Below are positions 46,344 through 53,233 of a stretch of 64,000 nucleotides of DNA, one piece after another (position 1 is the first letter of the stretch; each line of letters opens with the position of its first letter). The notes beneath the pieces were generated by a model that ran no database searches, had not been told where the DNA came from, and was given only the letters and a program-made list of their open reading frames with translations. The DNA is from Candidatus Pelagisphaera phototrophica (GTDB lineage: Bacteria > Verrucomicrobiota > Verrucomicrobiia > Opitutales > Opitutaceae), in assembly GCF_014529625.1 (NCBI RefSeq), contig NZ_CP076039.1:558001-622000 (forward strand). Reading direction: 5' to 3'. The translations under genes and the position numbers were made by a program.

Positions 46344-46400
46344 GATTACAAGCAAGCGGTTAAGTGGTACACGAAAGCCGCCGAGCAAGGGTTCGCCTCC
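46344..46400 (+). pseudogene. Relic of a Sel1-type repeat
   Basis: Nineteen codons read DYKQAVKWYTKAAEQGFAS, which is a textbook Sel1-like repeat (xxAxxWYxKAAEQG). No start codon or continuing repeats are found, and the frame is lost soon after. It lies 19 bases after the ankyrin-repeat gene, so a second repeat-protein gene has mostly been deleted here. Confidence 0.65.
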
Positions 46401-46677
46401 TTCAATCATTTGGAATTGCCAGAAACGAGAAGGGGTTATTGTCAGGATCTCTTACGGAATACAATAAAAACTTGACCCTATGTTGAGGAATGACTAAGGG
46501 ATTTTTCTAGCCAATCTCACATCTGGCTTGTCGGAAACCCTTACAGTTCGATAGGAGCGGCGATTTATAACGATTATTGAGTAGATCCACAAGAAACGCT
46601 CTCCGTAGTATTAAAGTTAACTGTTCAAAGATCCAGAGATGGAATCATCTGGATAGAATTGAAATAAATAAATAAAT
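46401..46677. other. Gene-free stretch
   Basis: About 280 bases between the Sel1 relic and the small membrane protein. I see no coding frame or strong hairpin; it presumably holds the promoter of the next gene. Confidence 0.4.
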
Positions 46678-47040
46678 ATGAAAGCTCATAACGTATCTTT
46701 AGTAAATTCGGTAATACTCATCGCGATGAGTGCCTGGGGTTACTTGGCCTCAGAGGCCCCTTCTATTACCGCGTTAATCCCTTTATTTTTTGGTGTTATA
46801 TTATTGCTCTGCTACCAAGGTGTAAAAAAACAAAACAAGGTTATTGCTCATGTCGCTGTTTTATTGACTCTAGTAGTTCTTGTTGCCTTGTTCATGCCGT
46901 TAAAAGGAGCCATCGGTCGGTCTGATACAGAAGCGACTGTTAGGGTCGCGTTAATGATTGTAACCTCCGCTTTGTCTATGGTTTATTTTATCAAAAGTTT
47001 CATAGACGCTAGAAAAGATAAAGAAGCGGCAGATGCGTGA
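46678..47040 (+). CDS. Small four-helix membrane protein, function unknown
   Basis: A 120-residue protein almost wholly composed of four hydrophobic helices (LVNSVILIAMSAWGYLA, ITALIPLFFGVILLLCYQGV, VIAHVAVLLTLVVLVALFMPL, VRVALMIVTSALSMVYFIKSF) with a short charged C-terminus (DARKDKEAADA). Small uncharacterised membrane proteins with this layout are common in PVC and Bacteroidetes genomes. No functional motif is visible. It precedes the photolyase gene by 142 bases on the same strand, but a shared operon is not certain. Confidence 0.7.
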   Translation: MKAHNVSLVNSVILIAMSAWGYLASEAPSITALIPLFFGVILLLCYQGVKKQNKVIAHVAVLLTLVVLVALFMPLKGAIGRSDTEATVRVALMIVTSALSMVYFIKSFIDARKDKEAADA

Positions 47041-47182
47041 ACGGAAGCTCCGGTTGCTGTAAAGATCCGCCTCCAGCTTTAGCGTTACAGCACTGGCATT
47101 CTCCCAAGGCCTTTTGGTCACTCTCGTCCCTCGCGCTCTTCCTCCTCTATTCAATCAGCGGATCATAAAAACCTACGCTCCT

Positions 47183-48688
47183 ATGCCCTCTCGCCCTCGG
47201 CGCAGATCTCTCCTTGTTTTTCCTCATCAGCTCTTCGCAGAGCATCCCGGACTCGCGGAGGAACCGTCCCAGATCTACCTGATCGAAGACAGTCTTTTCT
47301 TTGGCGACAACGAGCATCCAGCCCGCTTTCACAAGCAAAAGCTCTGGCTGCACCGGTCCTCCATGAAGCACTTTGAGACCAGGCTAAGGAAGGCCGGGCA
47401 CACCGTTACCTATATCGAGCATGTTCCCGGAACCTCTGCCCTGAAGCTCCTCTTCGAAGAGATGATTCAGCATACCAATGAGGATCTCCTCGTGGCCGAG
47501 GTTCACGATTTTCTTCTCCAAAAGAGATTGGATCGCTTTTGCTCCCTGTATTCCAAAGACATCGAATCCCTCAAAACGCCCATGTTTATCAATGACGGGG
47601 CGACCAACCGGGGATTTAGGGACGGCAAAAAACGCTGGTTTATGGCGGACTTTTACAAGTTTCAAAGACGGAGACTGGGTATCTTGATGGACGGGGACAA
47701 GCCCACCGGGGCCGAGTGGAGCTACGACGAGCAGAATAGGAAGAAAGTTCCCAAGCGTATGCTAAGTGAGATCCCCGGTATACCTTTCCCTGAGCGGGAC
47801 GCTCTCGACCTGGAGGCACGCAGCCACATCCTCGCAAACTATCCTGACAACCCCGGTAGCCTCGACTCTCTCTATTACCCAACCCGTCACGAGGACAGCG
47901 AAGAATGGCTCCAGCAATTCCTCACTTCACGTTTCACCCTCTTCGGGGATTTTGAGGATGCCATGGTGGAGGGAAAGAACTGGCTCTGGCACAGTGTCCT
48001 GACCCCCATGTTGAATATCGGGCTCCTGACTCCAGAACAGATCCTTCGCTCCGCCCTCGCCCATTCCAACAGCCACGAGATCCCACTCAATTCTTTGGAA
48101 GGATTTATCCGGCAGATTATTGGCTGGAGGGAATTTATGAGGGCCACCTATGTCGATCTTGGCGTAACAATGCGCACCTCCAATCACTGGAAACATTCCC
48201 GGAAGATCCCGATCTCTTTTTATGAAGGTACCACCGGAATTGCGCCCATCGATGACGTCATTGCACGGTTAAAAAAAACCGGCTATTGCCACCATATTGA
48301 GCGGCTCATGACCCTCGGGGGATTCATGTTCCTCTGCGAATTTGACCCAGATGAAATCTACCGATGGTTCATGGAGATGTTTGTCGATAGCTATGACTGG
48401 GTCATGGTTCCCAACGTCTACGGCATGAGCCAGCATGCCGATGGCGGTGGAGTTGCGACGAAACCCTATTTTTCCGGTTCCGCCTACATACGCAAGATGA
48501 GCAACTACCCTGCCGGCGACTGGACTTCCGTATGGGACGGGCTCTACTGGCGCTGGATTCTCAGCCACGCCGACTCTCTCGCGAAAAACCCCCGTTGGGC
48601 GATGATGTGCGCAACCGCGAGGCGCATGGCCCCGGGAAAAAAGGCCTCCCATCTGGAAGCGGCCAACGGCTTTCTCGCTCAGCTCTGA
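47183..48688 (+). CDS. Cryptochrome/photolyase-family protein, FeS-BCP clade but without the cluster cysteines
   Basis: ATG 47183 begins the family's usual N-terminus (RRSLLVFPHQLF); an upstream GTG/ATG frame adds 23 unlikely residues. The 501-residue protein matches the PhrB-type (6-4) photolyase/cryptochrome family (QIYLIEDSLFF, HKQKLWLHRSSMKHF, QIIGWREFMR, YGMSQHADGG). PhrB has Cys residues binding a 4Fe-4S cluster around the MSDYCxxC and ACPFN segments. Here these read KMSNYPAGDW and VWDGLYWRW, so the cluster should be missing. It would repair UV lesions or sense light. Third codon positions are strikingly C/G-rich compared with its neighbours, which hints at transfer. Confidence 0.88.
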   Translation: MPSRPRRRSLLVFPHQLFAEHPGLAEEPSQIYLIEDSLFFGDNEHPARFHKQKLWLHRSSMKHFETRLRKAGHTVTYIEHVPGTSALKLLFEEMIQHTNEDLLVAEVHDFLLQKRLDRFCSLYSKDIESLKTPMFINDGATNRGFRDGKKRWFMADFYKFQRRRLGILMDGDKPTGAEWSYDEQNRKKVPKRMLSEIPGIPFPERDALDLEARSHILANYPDNPGSLDSLYYPTRHEDSEEWLQQFLTSRFTLFGDFEDAMVEGKNWLWHSVLTPMLNIGLLTPEQILRSALAHSNSHEIPLNSLEGFIRQIIGWREFMRATYVDLGVTMRTSNHWKHSRKIPISFYEGTTGIAPIDDVIARLKKTGYCHHIERLMTLGGFMFLCEFDPDEIYRWFMEMFVDSYDWVMVPNVYGMSQHADGGGVATKPYFSGSAYIRKMSNYPAGDWTSVWDGLYWRWILSHADSLAKNPRWAMMCATARRMAPGKKASHLEAANGFLAQL

Positions 48689-48719
48689 GGAGAGCTGCTG
48701 TAGAGCCTGTTTCAGGGAC
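48687..48719 (-). pseudogene. Remnant of a VPDSG-CTERM-type sorting tail
   Basis: On the minus strand these 33 bases encode VPETGSTAALL, nearly the same as VPDTGSTAALL in the remnant at 52937-53221. The hydrophobic helix that should follow is replaced by sequence antisense to the photolyase 3' end. The junction lies exactly at the photolyase stop codon. It looks like a break point where the photolyase region joined an older exported-protein gene. Confidence 0.6.
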
Positions 48720-48861
48720 CATTGATAATGATGCAGGGGCGATAGGTATTCCTAAACTCTTCAGTTTTGGTATGGCATTGAGCACAACAAATCAAGCGTC
48801 CAAGAGAGTATTCTGGTTAGGTCGGGCTGAAGACGATTGGGGACCGCGAAGATATTCAAAA

Positions 48862-48889
48862 AAAAGCTAAGCAAGTCTGCTTAGCTTTT
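48862..48889. terminator. Bidirectional intrinsic terminator
   Basis: aaaagctaagca (48862-48873) and tgcttagctttt (48878-48889) form a perfect 12-bp stem with a four-base loop and A/T tails on both sides. It lies 19 bases after the stop of the minus-strand YRG gene and also faces the photolyase side. Confidence 0.85.
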
Positions 48890-48908
48890 AAAACTCTATC
48901 GAGAAAGG

Positions 48909-49151
48909 TTACCCGTAAATTTCTGAATATTTTGCCGTTGAACCGCGATAGCTGATTTCTGGGTCGCTAGCACGAAGTTCGTTACTGTGCTTTTCGTTGG
49001 CGTTTGAGACGTCAGCCCAATTGTAACTTAGACCCCTGTAAAAAAGCTCGGGATTTGTGACATCAAGAGAATCCGTTCGTTTTGAGTTACCAGCCTGAAT
49101 TTCATTGAGCGTTGTTGAGGCCCCGCGATATGTTATTACTTTTTCTTGCAT
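48909..49151 (-). CDS. Small YRG-repeat protein (DUF4278-like), probable sigma-54 target
   Basis: An 80-residue hydrophilic protein without signal or membrane segments. YRG occurs at residues 8-10, 38-40 and 68-70, so there are two and a half 30-residue repeats (ITYRGAST..., LFYRGLSY..., ISYRGSTA...) with NPEL/DPEI just before each later YRG. Short YRG motifs are the mark of the uncharacterised DUF4278 family known mostly from cyanobacteria; I make that link with caution. A -24/-12 sigma-54 promoter precedes the gene, and a strong terminator ends it, so it is a monocistronic unit. A divergent sigma-54 activator gene lies 241 bases away. Function unknown. Confidence 0.72.
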   Translation of the reverse strand: MQEKVITYRGASTTLNEIQAGNSKRTDSLDVTNPELFYRGLSYNWADVSNANEKHSNELRASDPEISYRGSTAKYSEIYG

Positions 49152-49196
49152 TGTGCTTTTGGTTTAGGTTTTCGATTTTACTTCTCACACCCATTA

Positions 49197-49213
49197 AGCA
49201 TCATCTATGCCAA
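49197..49213 (-). promoter_or_regulatory. Sigma-54 (-24/-12) promoter of the YRG gene
   Basis: On the minus strand the sequence is TTGGCATAGATGATGCT. It matches the consensus YTGGCACGRNNNTTGCW at the invariant GG and GC, which are exactly 12 bases apart, and at most other defined positions. Transcription would start near 49186, leaving a leader of about 35 bases before the ATG at 49151. A divergent sigma-54 activator gene makes the match meaningful. Confidence 0.72.
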
Positions 49214-49304
49214 TTTTTCCTAAAATATACTAGTTAATGATAATCAATTACTTACGTTTTTAAAATTACTCAGGCTAACACTTAAAGGCTAATGACTTGC
49301 CAAG

Positions 49305-49327
49305 AAGTGGTAAGACACTTACCACTT
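49305..49327. promoter_or_regulatory. Palindromic enhancer (UAS) candidate
   Basis: aagtggtaag-aca-cttaccactt is a perfect dyad with ten-base arms. Its centre is about 130 bases upstream of the predicted sigma-54 start and about 77 bases before the activator ATG. This is the usual distance for dimeric Fis-type enhancer-binding proteins, and it could also serve autoregulation. Confidence 0.7.
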
Positions 49328-49392
49328 GTCGACATTTCGTCTAACCACTATCCCAGCACACAACTCTAACCTTCTCGCTCAAATCTTAGTCA

Positions 49393-50811
49393 ATGATTCA
49401 ATCGAGTATTAACGTTGTTTACTTAGGACACAGCCAAGCGATTCAGCTGAAGGTTGAGAAGCTCCTACAAGATGGGTCTTTGCTCTCGTTTTTCGATAGT
49501 ATGACTTCTGCACTTGAGCACATAAAGATTCATCCCGGCAAAACGGATATCTTCATCGCAAGTGATTTAAAAGATATGGATCCGTTAGAATTGGTCCTAT
49601 TATTGAAGGAGAAACATCCAAGCCTCCCGATAATAGTACTGAGCGAGATCAGGAAGAGCAGCTTGGCGATAGAAATCATAAAAGCTGGAGCTCACGATTT
49701 CTTTCTCTTGCCGATTAGTTCCTCCGAACTGATGGATTCCTTAAAACAGGTAGTCGTCAATTCTCGTTTGAGCTCCAAACCGGTTGAAATTGGGGAAGTT
49801 TACAGCGAGCAAGATACCATTATCGGCCGCAGCAAAGCTATGCGTGACATCTACAAGCAACTCGGCCGGATTGCATCACAATCAGTGACTGTGCTTTTGC
49901 GAGGCGAAACTGGTACTGGCAAGGAACTAATTGCCCGTGCAATTTATCAGCACGGACATCGGGCTCACAAAGGCTTTATTACTGTAAACTGTGGAGCCAT
50001 TCCAGAGAACCTGCTTGAGAGCGAGCTCTTTGGACATGAAAAAGGTGCTTTTACCGGTGCAAGTCAGTTGCGTGTTGGGCGCTTCGAGCAAGCTCACGGC
50101 GGCACTATTTTCCTCGATGAAATCGGAGACTTAGATCTCTCGCTACAAGTTAAAATTTTACGCGTTCTGCAAGAAAGAACGATTCAGCGCTTAGGGAGTT
50201 CCAAAGATATCTCAATTGATGTCCGTATCATCGCAGCGACGCATCGTAGCTTAGAGGCTATGATATCGGAGGGAACGTTTAGAGAAGATCTATTTTATCG
50301 TTTGAATGTGATATCAATTTCAATTCCTCCGCTTCGAGATCGACGAGACGATATTCCAGACTTGATTAATTATTTTTTGCAGAGGTTTGCAAAAGAGTAC
50401 GGACTAAGCGTCCCGAGCATATCTGCAAAAGCGTTGGAATTCTTGAAGCGATTAGAATGGCCTGGAAATATACGCCAGCTTCAAAATGTAGTGAGCAAAG
50501 CACTGTTAGATTCTACTGGCCCTTCACTCGGGTGGGAGCGTTTTGACAGCATAGTTCGGGAGTCTCAACTTATTGCAAAAAAGCAGACAAGCCTCACACA
50601 AATGATTGAGCAAGAGTTGAATCGAGCAGCAAACAACGAGACCGATGCAGCACTGCCAATCTTGACCCATAATTTCGAGCGAGAAGTCTTCGATATGGCT
50701 ATAAAAAGAACAGATGGAAATCAGACGAAGGCAGCGCGATTACTGGGCGTCTCGCGCCTAACGCTGCGAGCGAAGCTTCGACTTTTTGGAAAGCACCCCA
50801 AAGGACAGTGA
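49393..50811 (+). CDS. NtrC-family sigma-54 activator with degenerate receiver domain
   Basis: The 472-residue protein has three parts. Residues ~5-125 fold like a receiver, but the acidic pair after the first strand is missing (VVYLGHSQ instead of xVDDE), and the conserved Lys is Leu (LLPIS); D58 may be the only acceptor left. Residues ~142-375 are an AAA+ domain with Walker A GETGTGKE (171-178), GAFTGA (218-223) for sigma-54 contact and Walker B IFLDEIGD. Residues ~425-470 are a Fis-type HTH (NQTKAARLLGVSRLTLRAKL). No histidine kinase is nearby. It probably binds the dyad upstream and activates the divergent YRG gene, independently of normal phosphorylation. Confidence 0.9.
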   Translation: MIQSSINVVYLGHSQAIQLKVEKLLQDGSLLSFFDSMTSALEHIKIHPGKTDIFIASDLKDMDPLELVLLLKEKHPSLPIIVLSEIRKSSLAIEIIKAGAHDFFLLPISSSELMDSLKQVVVNSRLSSKPVEIGEVYSEQDTIIGRSKAMRDIYKQLGRIASQSVTVLLRGETGTGKELIARAIYQHGHRAHKGFITVNCGAIPENLLESELFGHEKGAFTGASQLRVGRFEQAHGGTIFLDEIGDLDLSLQVKILRVLQERTIQRLGSSKDISIDVRIIAATHRSLEAMISEGTFREDLFYRLNVISISIPPLRDRRDDIPDLINYFLQRFAKEYGLSVPSISAKALEFLKRLEWPGNIRQLQNVVSKALLDSTGPSLGWERFDSIVRESQLIAKKQTSLTQMIEQELNRAANNETDAALPILTHNFEREVFDMAIKRTDGNQTKAARLLGVSRLTLRAKLRLFGKHPKGQ

Positions 50812-51376
50812 TTGTGATGACTCCATAGAGTTTTGACCGTATTATATCGGTAATTATCATGTGCTCGCTCCTCGTTTCTTCTTTCCTCTAACTAATGGCG
50901 TGATCTTGACGCCAACTTTTTCTCTTAACTGTTGAGAGGTGGTATATTTCGCGGAACACACCCTTCATTTTACCGCTCTAATTACACTCTTTCACTGGCT
51001 CAATGATACATTTCTCAAGGCTTTTCAAATTGAGGAAAAATAGGTTTTGAATTCTCGTTTTAATGAATGCGTCCCATCGACGCCTTAGAACCTTGGGAAC
51101 TGGGCTCGTAGAAGCTCCAATGTACCCGCGAAGGTCTCTTCATTTTCTGCAAACGTATGCCGATTGAGAGCAGACTTTCAAGTAGAAGGACCAGCGGATT
51201 GATCGCAGTGGCCAACCGTTTTAGGAGATGTTGTTTTTCTTTGCTGCCACAGATGGGTGAGGTGACTGCGAGTGTCATTTGTTTTGCCTCTACTTGCTGC
51301 ATCTTGAAACCGAATTTCCAGCTTATCTCCATGGTGGGTATTCATTGCTTTATAACGAAAACTTCACTAACTTAGA
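50812..51376. other. Mostly gene-free region next to the integrase; one doubtful 90-codon frame
   Basis: A minus-strand frame at 51060-51332 could encode a 90-residue basic protein (starting MEISWKFGFKMQQVEAK) 44 bases downstream of the integrase relic. It matches nothing I recognise. Its position would fit a lost excisionase-type or cargo gene, but coding potential is weak. No RNA gene or strong hairpin is seen in the rest. Confidence 0.35.
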
Positions 51377-52636
51377 TTAGTTGTCTGGAGGGGCGGTAGA
51401 GAAAAACTTATCGCCATCACCGTTGGAGACTAATGCACGATAGTTGGAGAAGAGAACCTCGTCGCTGTCCTTGTGGCCGAGCTGGCGAGCCGTTTCCATT
51501 GAATCCTTGAATTTGTTCAAGTTGTACGACGCGAAGCTGTGCCGCATACCGTTTTGCTGGCTTTCAACCCTAGCGGCAGCCAGAAGCTTGAATCGCAGGT
51601 TATTGAATGGAGTGGATGCCTTCGGCCAAATTCGTCCATCCTCGGATTTGCAAAGGCTTAACCATTTCTGAGCGTTCGGTGGAATTAGCACGGCTCTGTT
51701 CCTTCGCTTTTTCGCAATATCGGCGGGGACTTGGACGTACGGCTCATCGTCATTCAGATGAACATCCGTCCAGTTTAATTGAAGAAGTTCAGTTGTCCTA
51801 AGGCCGCAGAAAAACCCGAGAGTGAAGGCAGCTAGTGTGGGGATGAATGCCTCTTGTAGCGCGGTCTACATAATGGCCTTAACTTCGTTGATTGCATAGG
51901 TCTCAGGTATCTTCTCTACCTTGATCCCGAAAAGCATACACTTCTTGATATTGGAAAGGCCTTCCAAGGGGCTCTCATGGATATATCTTTCGCCTATCGC
52001 GTACCTCATAATATGTTTGAGGGTGTTGAAGAAGTTCTCTGTCGAGCGGCGCGATAGTTTGAGCGAATTAAGCCAAGAGGTGAGGCCCTTAGGTTTTAGG
52101 TCGGAAATAGGTACATCTCCAAACGAACCCCTTAGTCGCTGCGAGCGGTTCCTGAAATCCCTTAAACTCTCTTTCCTGAGGTCATGTTTCTCCTTGAGGC
52201 TCACTATATCATCCAAGACCACGCTGAAACTCTTCTTACCGCTAATTGGACGCATTCTTGGGACGGCGTAATCAATGGCCTCATAGAGGGAAATCTTGTG
52301 GCTTCTATGTTTCTTGGATGCTTTTTTGGCGGCTACCAGTTCTTCAGCGGTCAATTTAAATCCGCTCTCGCCTAGCTTCCGAAATCGGCCGTATTAGTCC
52401 CTGGTGCATGCTTCAGCCTCTTGGATGGTCTTGAATTGATGTAAGAGGCGACTCTTGCCAGCAGGCTTTCTGGGGATGGTTACTCGATACGAGTAGTTGT
52501 AGTCTTCTCCATTGGTTCTGTTTGATATGGGGCTAATCGTAATCCCAGAACCCTTTGGGAATTCATAGGTTTCGAGAGCCTTTGAGATAGATGGCCCTGG
52601 TCCACGGTCTACGGCAGAGCATTGTAGAGTAGGCAA
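51377..52636 (-). pseudogene. Tyrosine-recombinase integrase broken by two in-frame stops
   Basis: One continuous minus-strand frame of about 419 codons runs from ATG 52636 to the stop at 51377. It is interrupted by TAA at 52394-52396 and TAG at 51866-51868. The translated pieces are an N-terminal AP2-like DNA-binding part, a SAM-like core-binding domain (residues near LSLKLSRRSTENFFNTLKHIM) and a catalytic domain. The catalytic domain holds the Arg of FFCGLRTTELLQL, the MRHSFASY box, QLGHKD, and the nucleophile Tyr of FSNYRAL. All catalytic residues survive, so inactivation is recent. It sits beside att copy 2, as expected for an ssrA-targeting island. Confidence 0.85.
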
Positions 52637-52706
52637 TAGATATGATAGGAATTTGATAGTAAAGAGCCATCGGTATAGCTAACTTGTTGTCTTTGAGATT
52701 ATTAAA

Positions 52707-52730
52707 TGGTGGAGGTGGCGGGAATCAAAA
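52707..52730 (-). other. att copy 2: decayed ssrA 3' end
   Basis: tggtggaggtggcgggaatc is identical to the tmRNA 3' end over the first 17 bases and then decays (aatcaaaa against agtcgaac). The 30 bases to its left match those left of the real ssrA with about seven differences. It marks the junction between the two islands. Confidence 0.75.
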
Positions 52731-52814
52731 TCGGTATTTGCCTAGTTAACAAAGACTTACAAACCTATTTAGGAGTATTAGGCAGCATTTCAATGCACTG
52801 TTCTGCACCAATTA

Positions 52815-52836
52815 TGGCAGGAAATTGGCAGGAAAT
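52815..52836. repeat. 11-bp tandem repeat, probable integrase arm-type sites (island A left end)
   Basis: tggcaggaaat occurs twice head to tail, starting 108 bases right of the att core. It is the counterpart of the pair at 40271-40292, and both are followed by agact/tagtc and a run of G. Confidence 0.65.
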
Positions 52837-52936
52837 TAGACTGGGGGGCGGGGGTTATTCAAGAGGCTGCCTCTATGTTAGTATTCATCAACTAGCTCCG
52901 AAAAAATTGTCCCTCAAAGGGGGTCTGAAGGTGTTC

Positions 52937-53221
52937 TCAACCCAGCCTGCGTCTAATAAAAGCTAAAGCCACTACACCAGCTCCTAGAAGAGCTGCTGTG
53001 GAGCCTGTGTCGGGGACGGACCTATCTATAGAAAATATACCAATTTCTTGGTCGTAATCGAATGCGACGTAAGCAAGATTGTTTGTTACATCCAGTGTTA
53101 TGCCTTCTGGATCATCAAAGTCTCCACCTAGATCATCAAAGTATGTGACCCCCAGGAGTGACCAGTAAGAGTCTATCTCGTAGACTGCGTTAGTTCCCCC
53201 AGGATCATCAACAACGAAGAA
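52937..53221 (-). pseudogene. C-terminal fragment of an exported protein with VPDTG-CTERM sorting tail
   Basis: On the minus strand, 94 codons run from just after a TGA (53222-53224) to a stop at 52937. They encode a beta-propeller-like piece (DPEGITLDVTNNLAYVAFDY, IGIFSIDR) and then VPDTGSTAALLGAGVVALAL plus a basic end IRRRLG. Motif, hydrophobic helix and Arg cluster are those of the VPDSG-CTERM sorting signal typical of Verrucomicrobia. There is no start codon or signal peptide. The 5' part was cut away where the HAD-UbiA gene now ends, so only the tail is left. Confidence 0.78.
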
Positions 53222-53233
53222 TCAAATATAAGT

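Larger units (their letters stand above)
40163..52706. mobile_element. Integrative island B at an ssrA 3'-end att site
   Basis: The left end is an ssrA 3'-end copy at 40163; the right end is the next copy at 52707, with an integrase pseudogene immediately inside it (51377-52636). This is the standard layout of islands that use the tmRNA gene as attB. Cargo: TetR regulator, secreted unknown protein, sulfatase, acyltransferase-ankyrin fusion, small membrane protein, photolyase, YRG-repeat protein and sigma-54 activator. The integrase carries two nonsense codons, so the element should no longer move by itself. Confidence 0.7.

Noticed and set aside
46951-48870. Several long antisense and shifted frames across the photolyase gene
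   Set aside because: The gene is GC-rich, so stop codons are rare in all frames. Only the plus-strand frame from 47183 has homology and a coherent protein.
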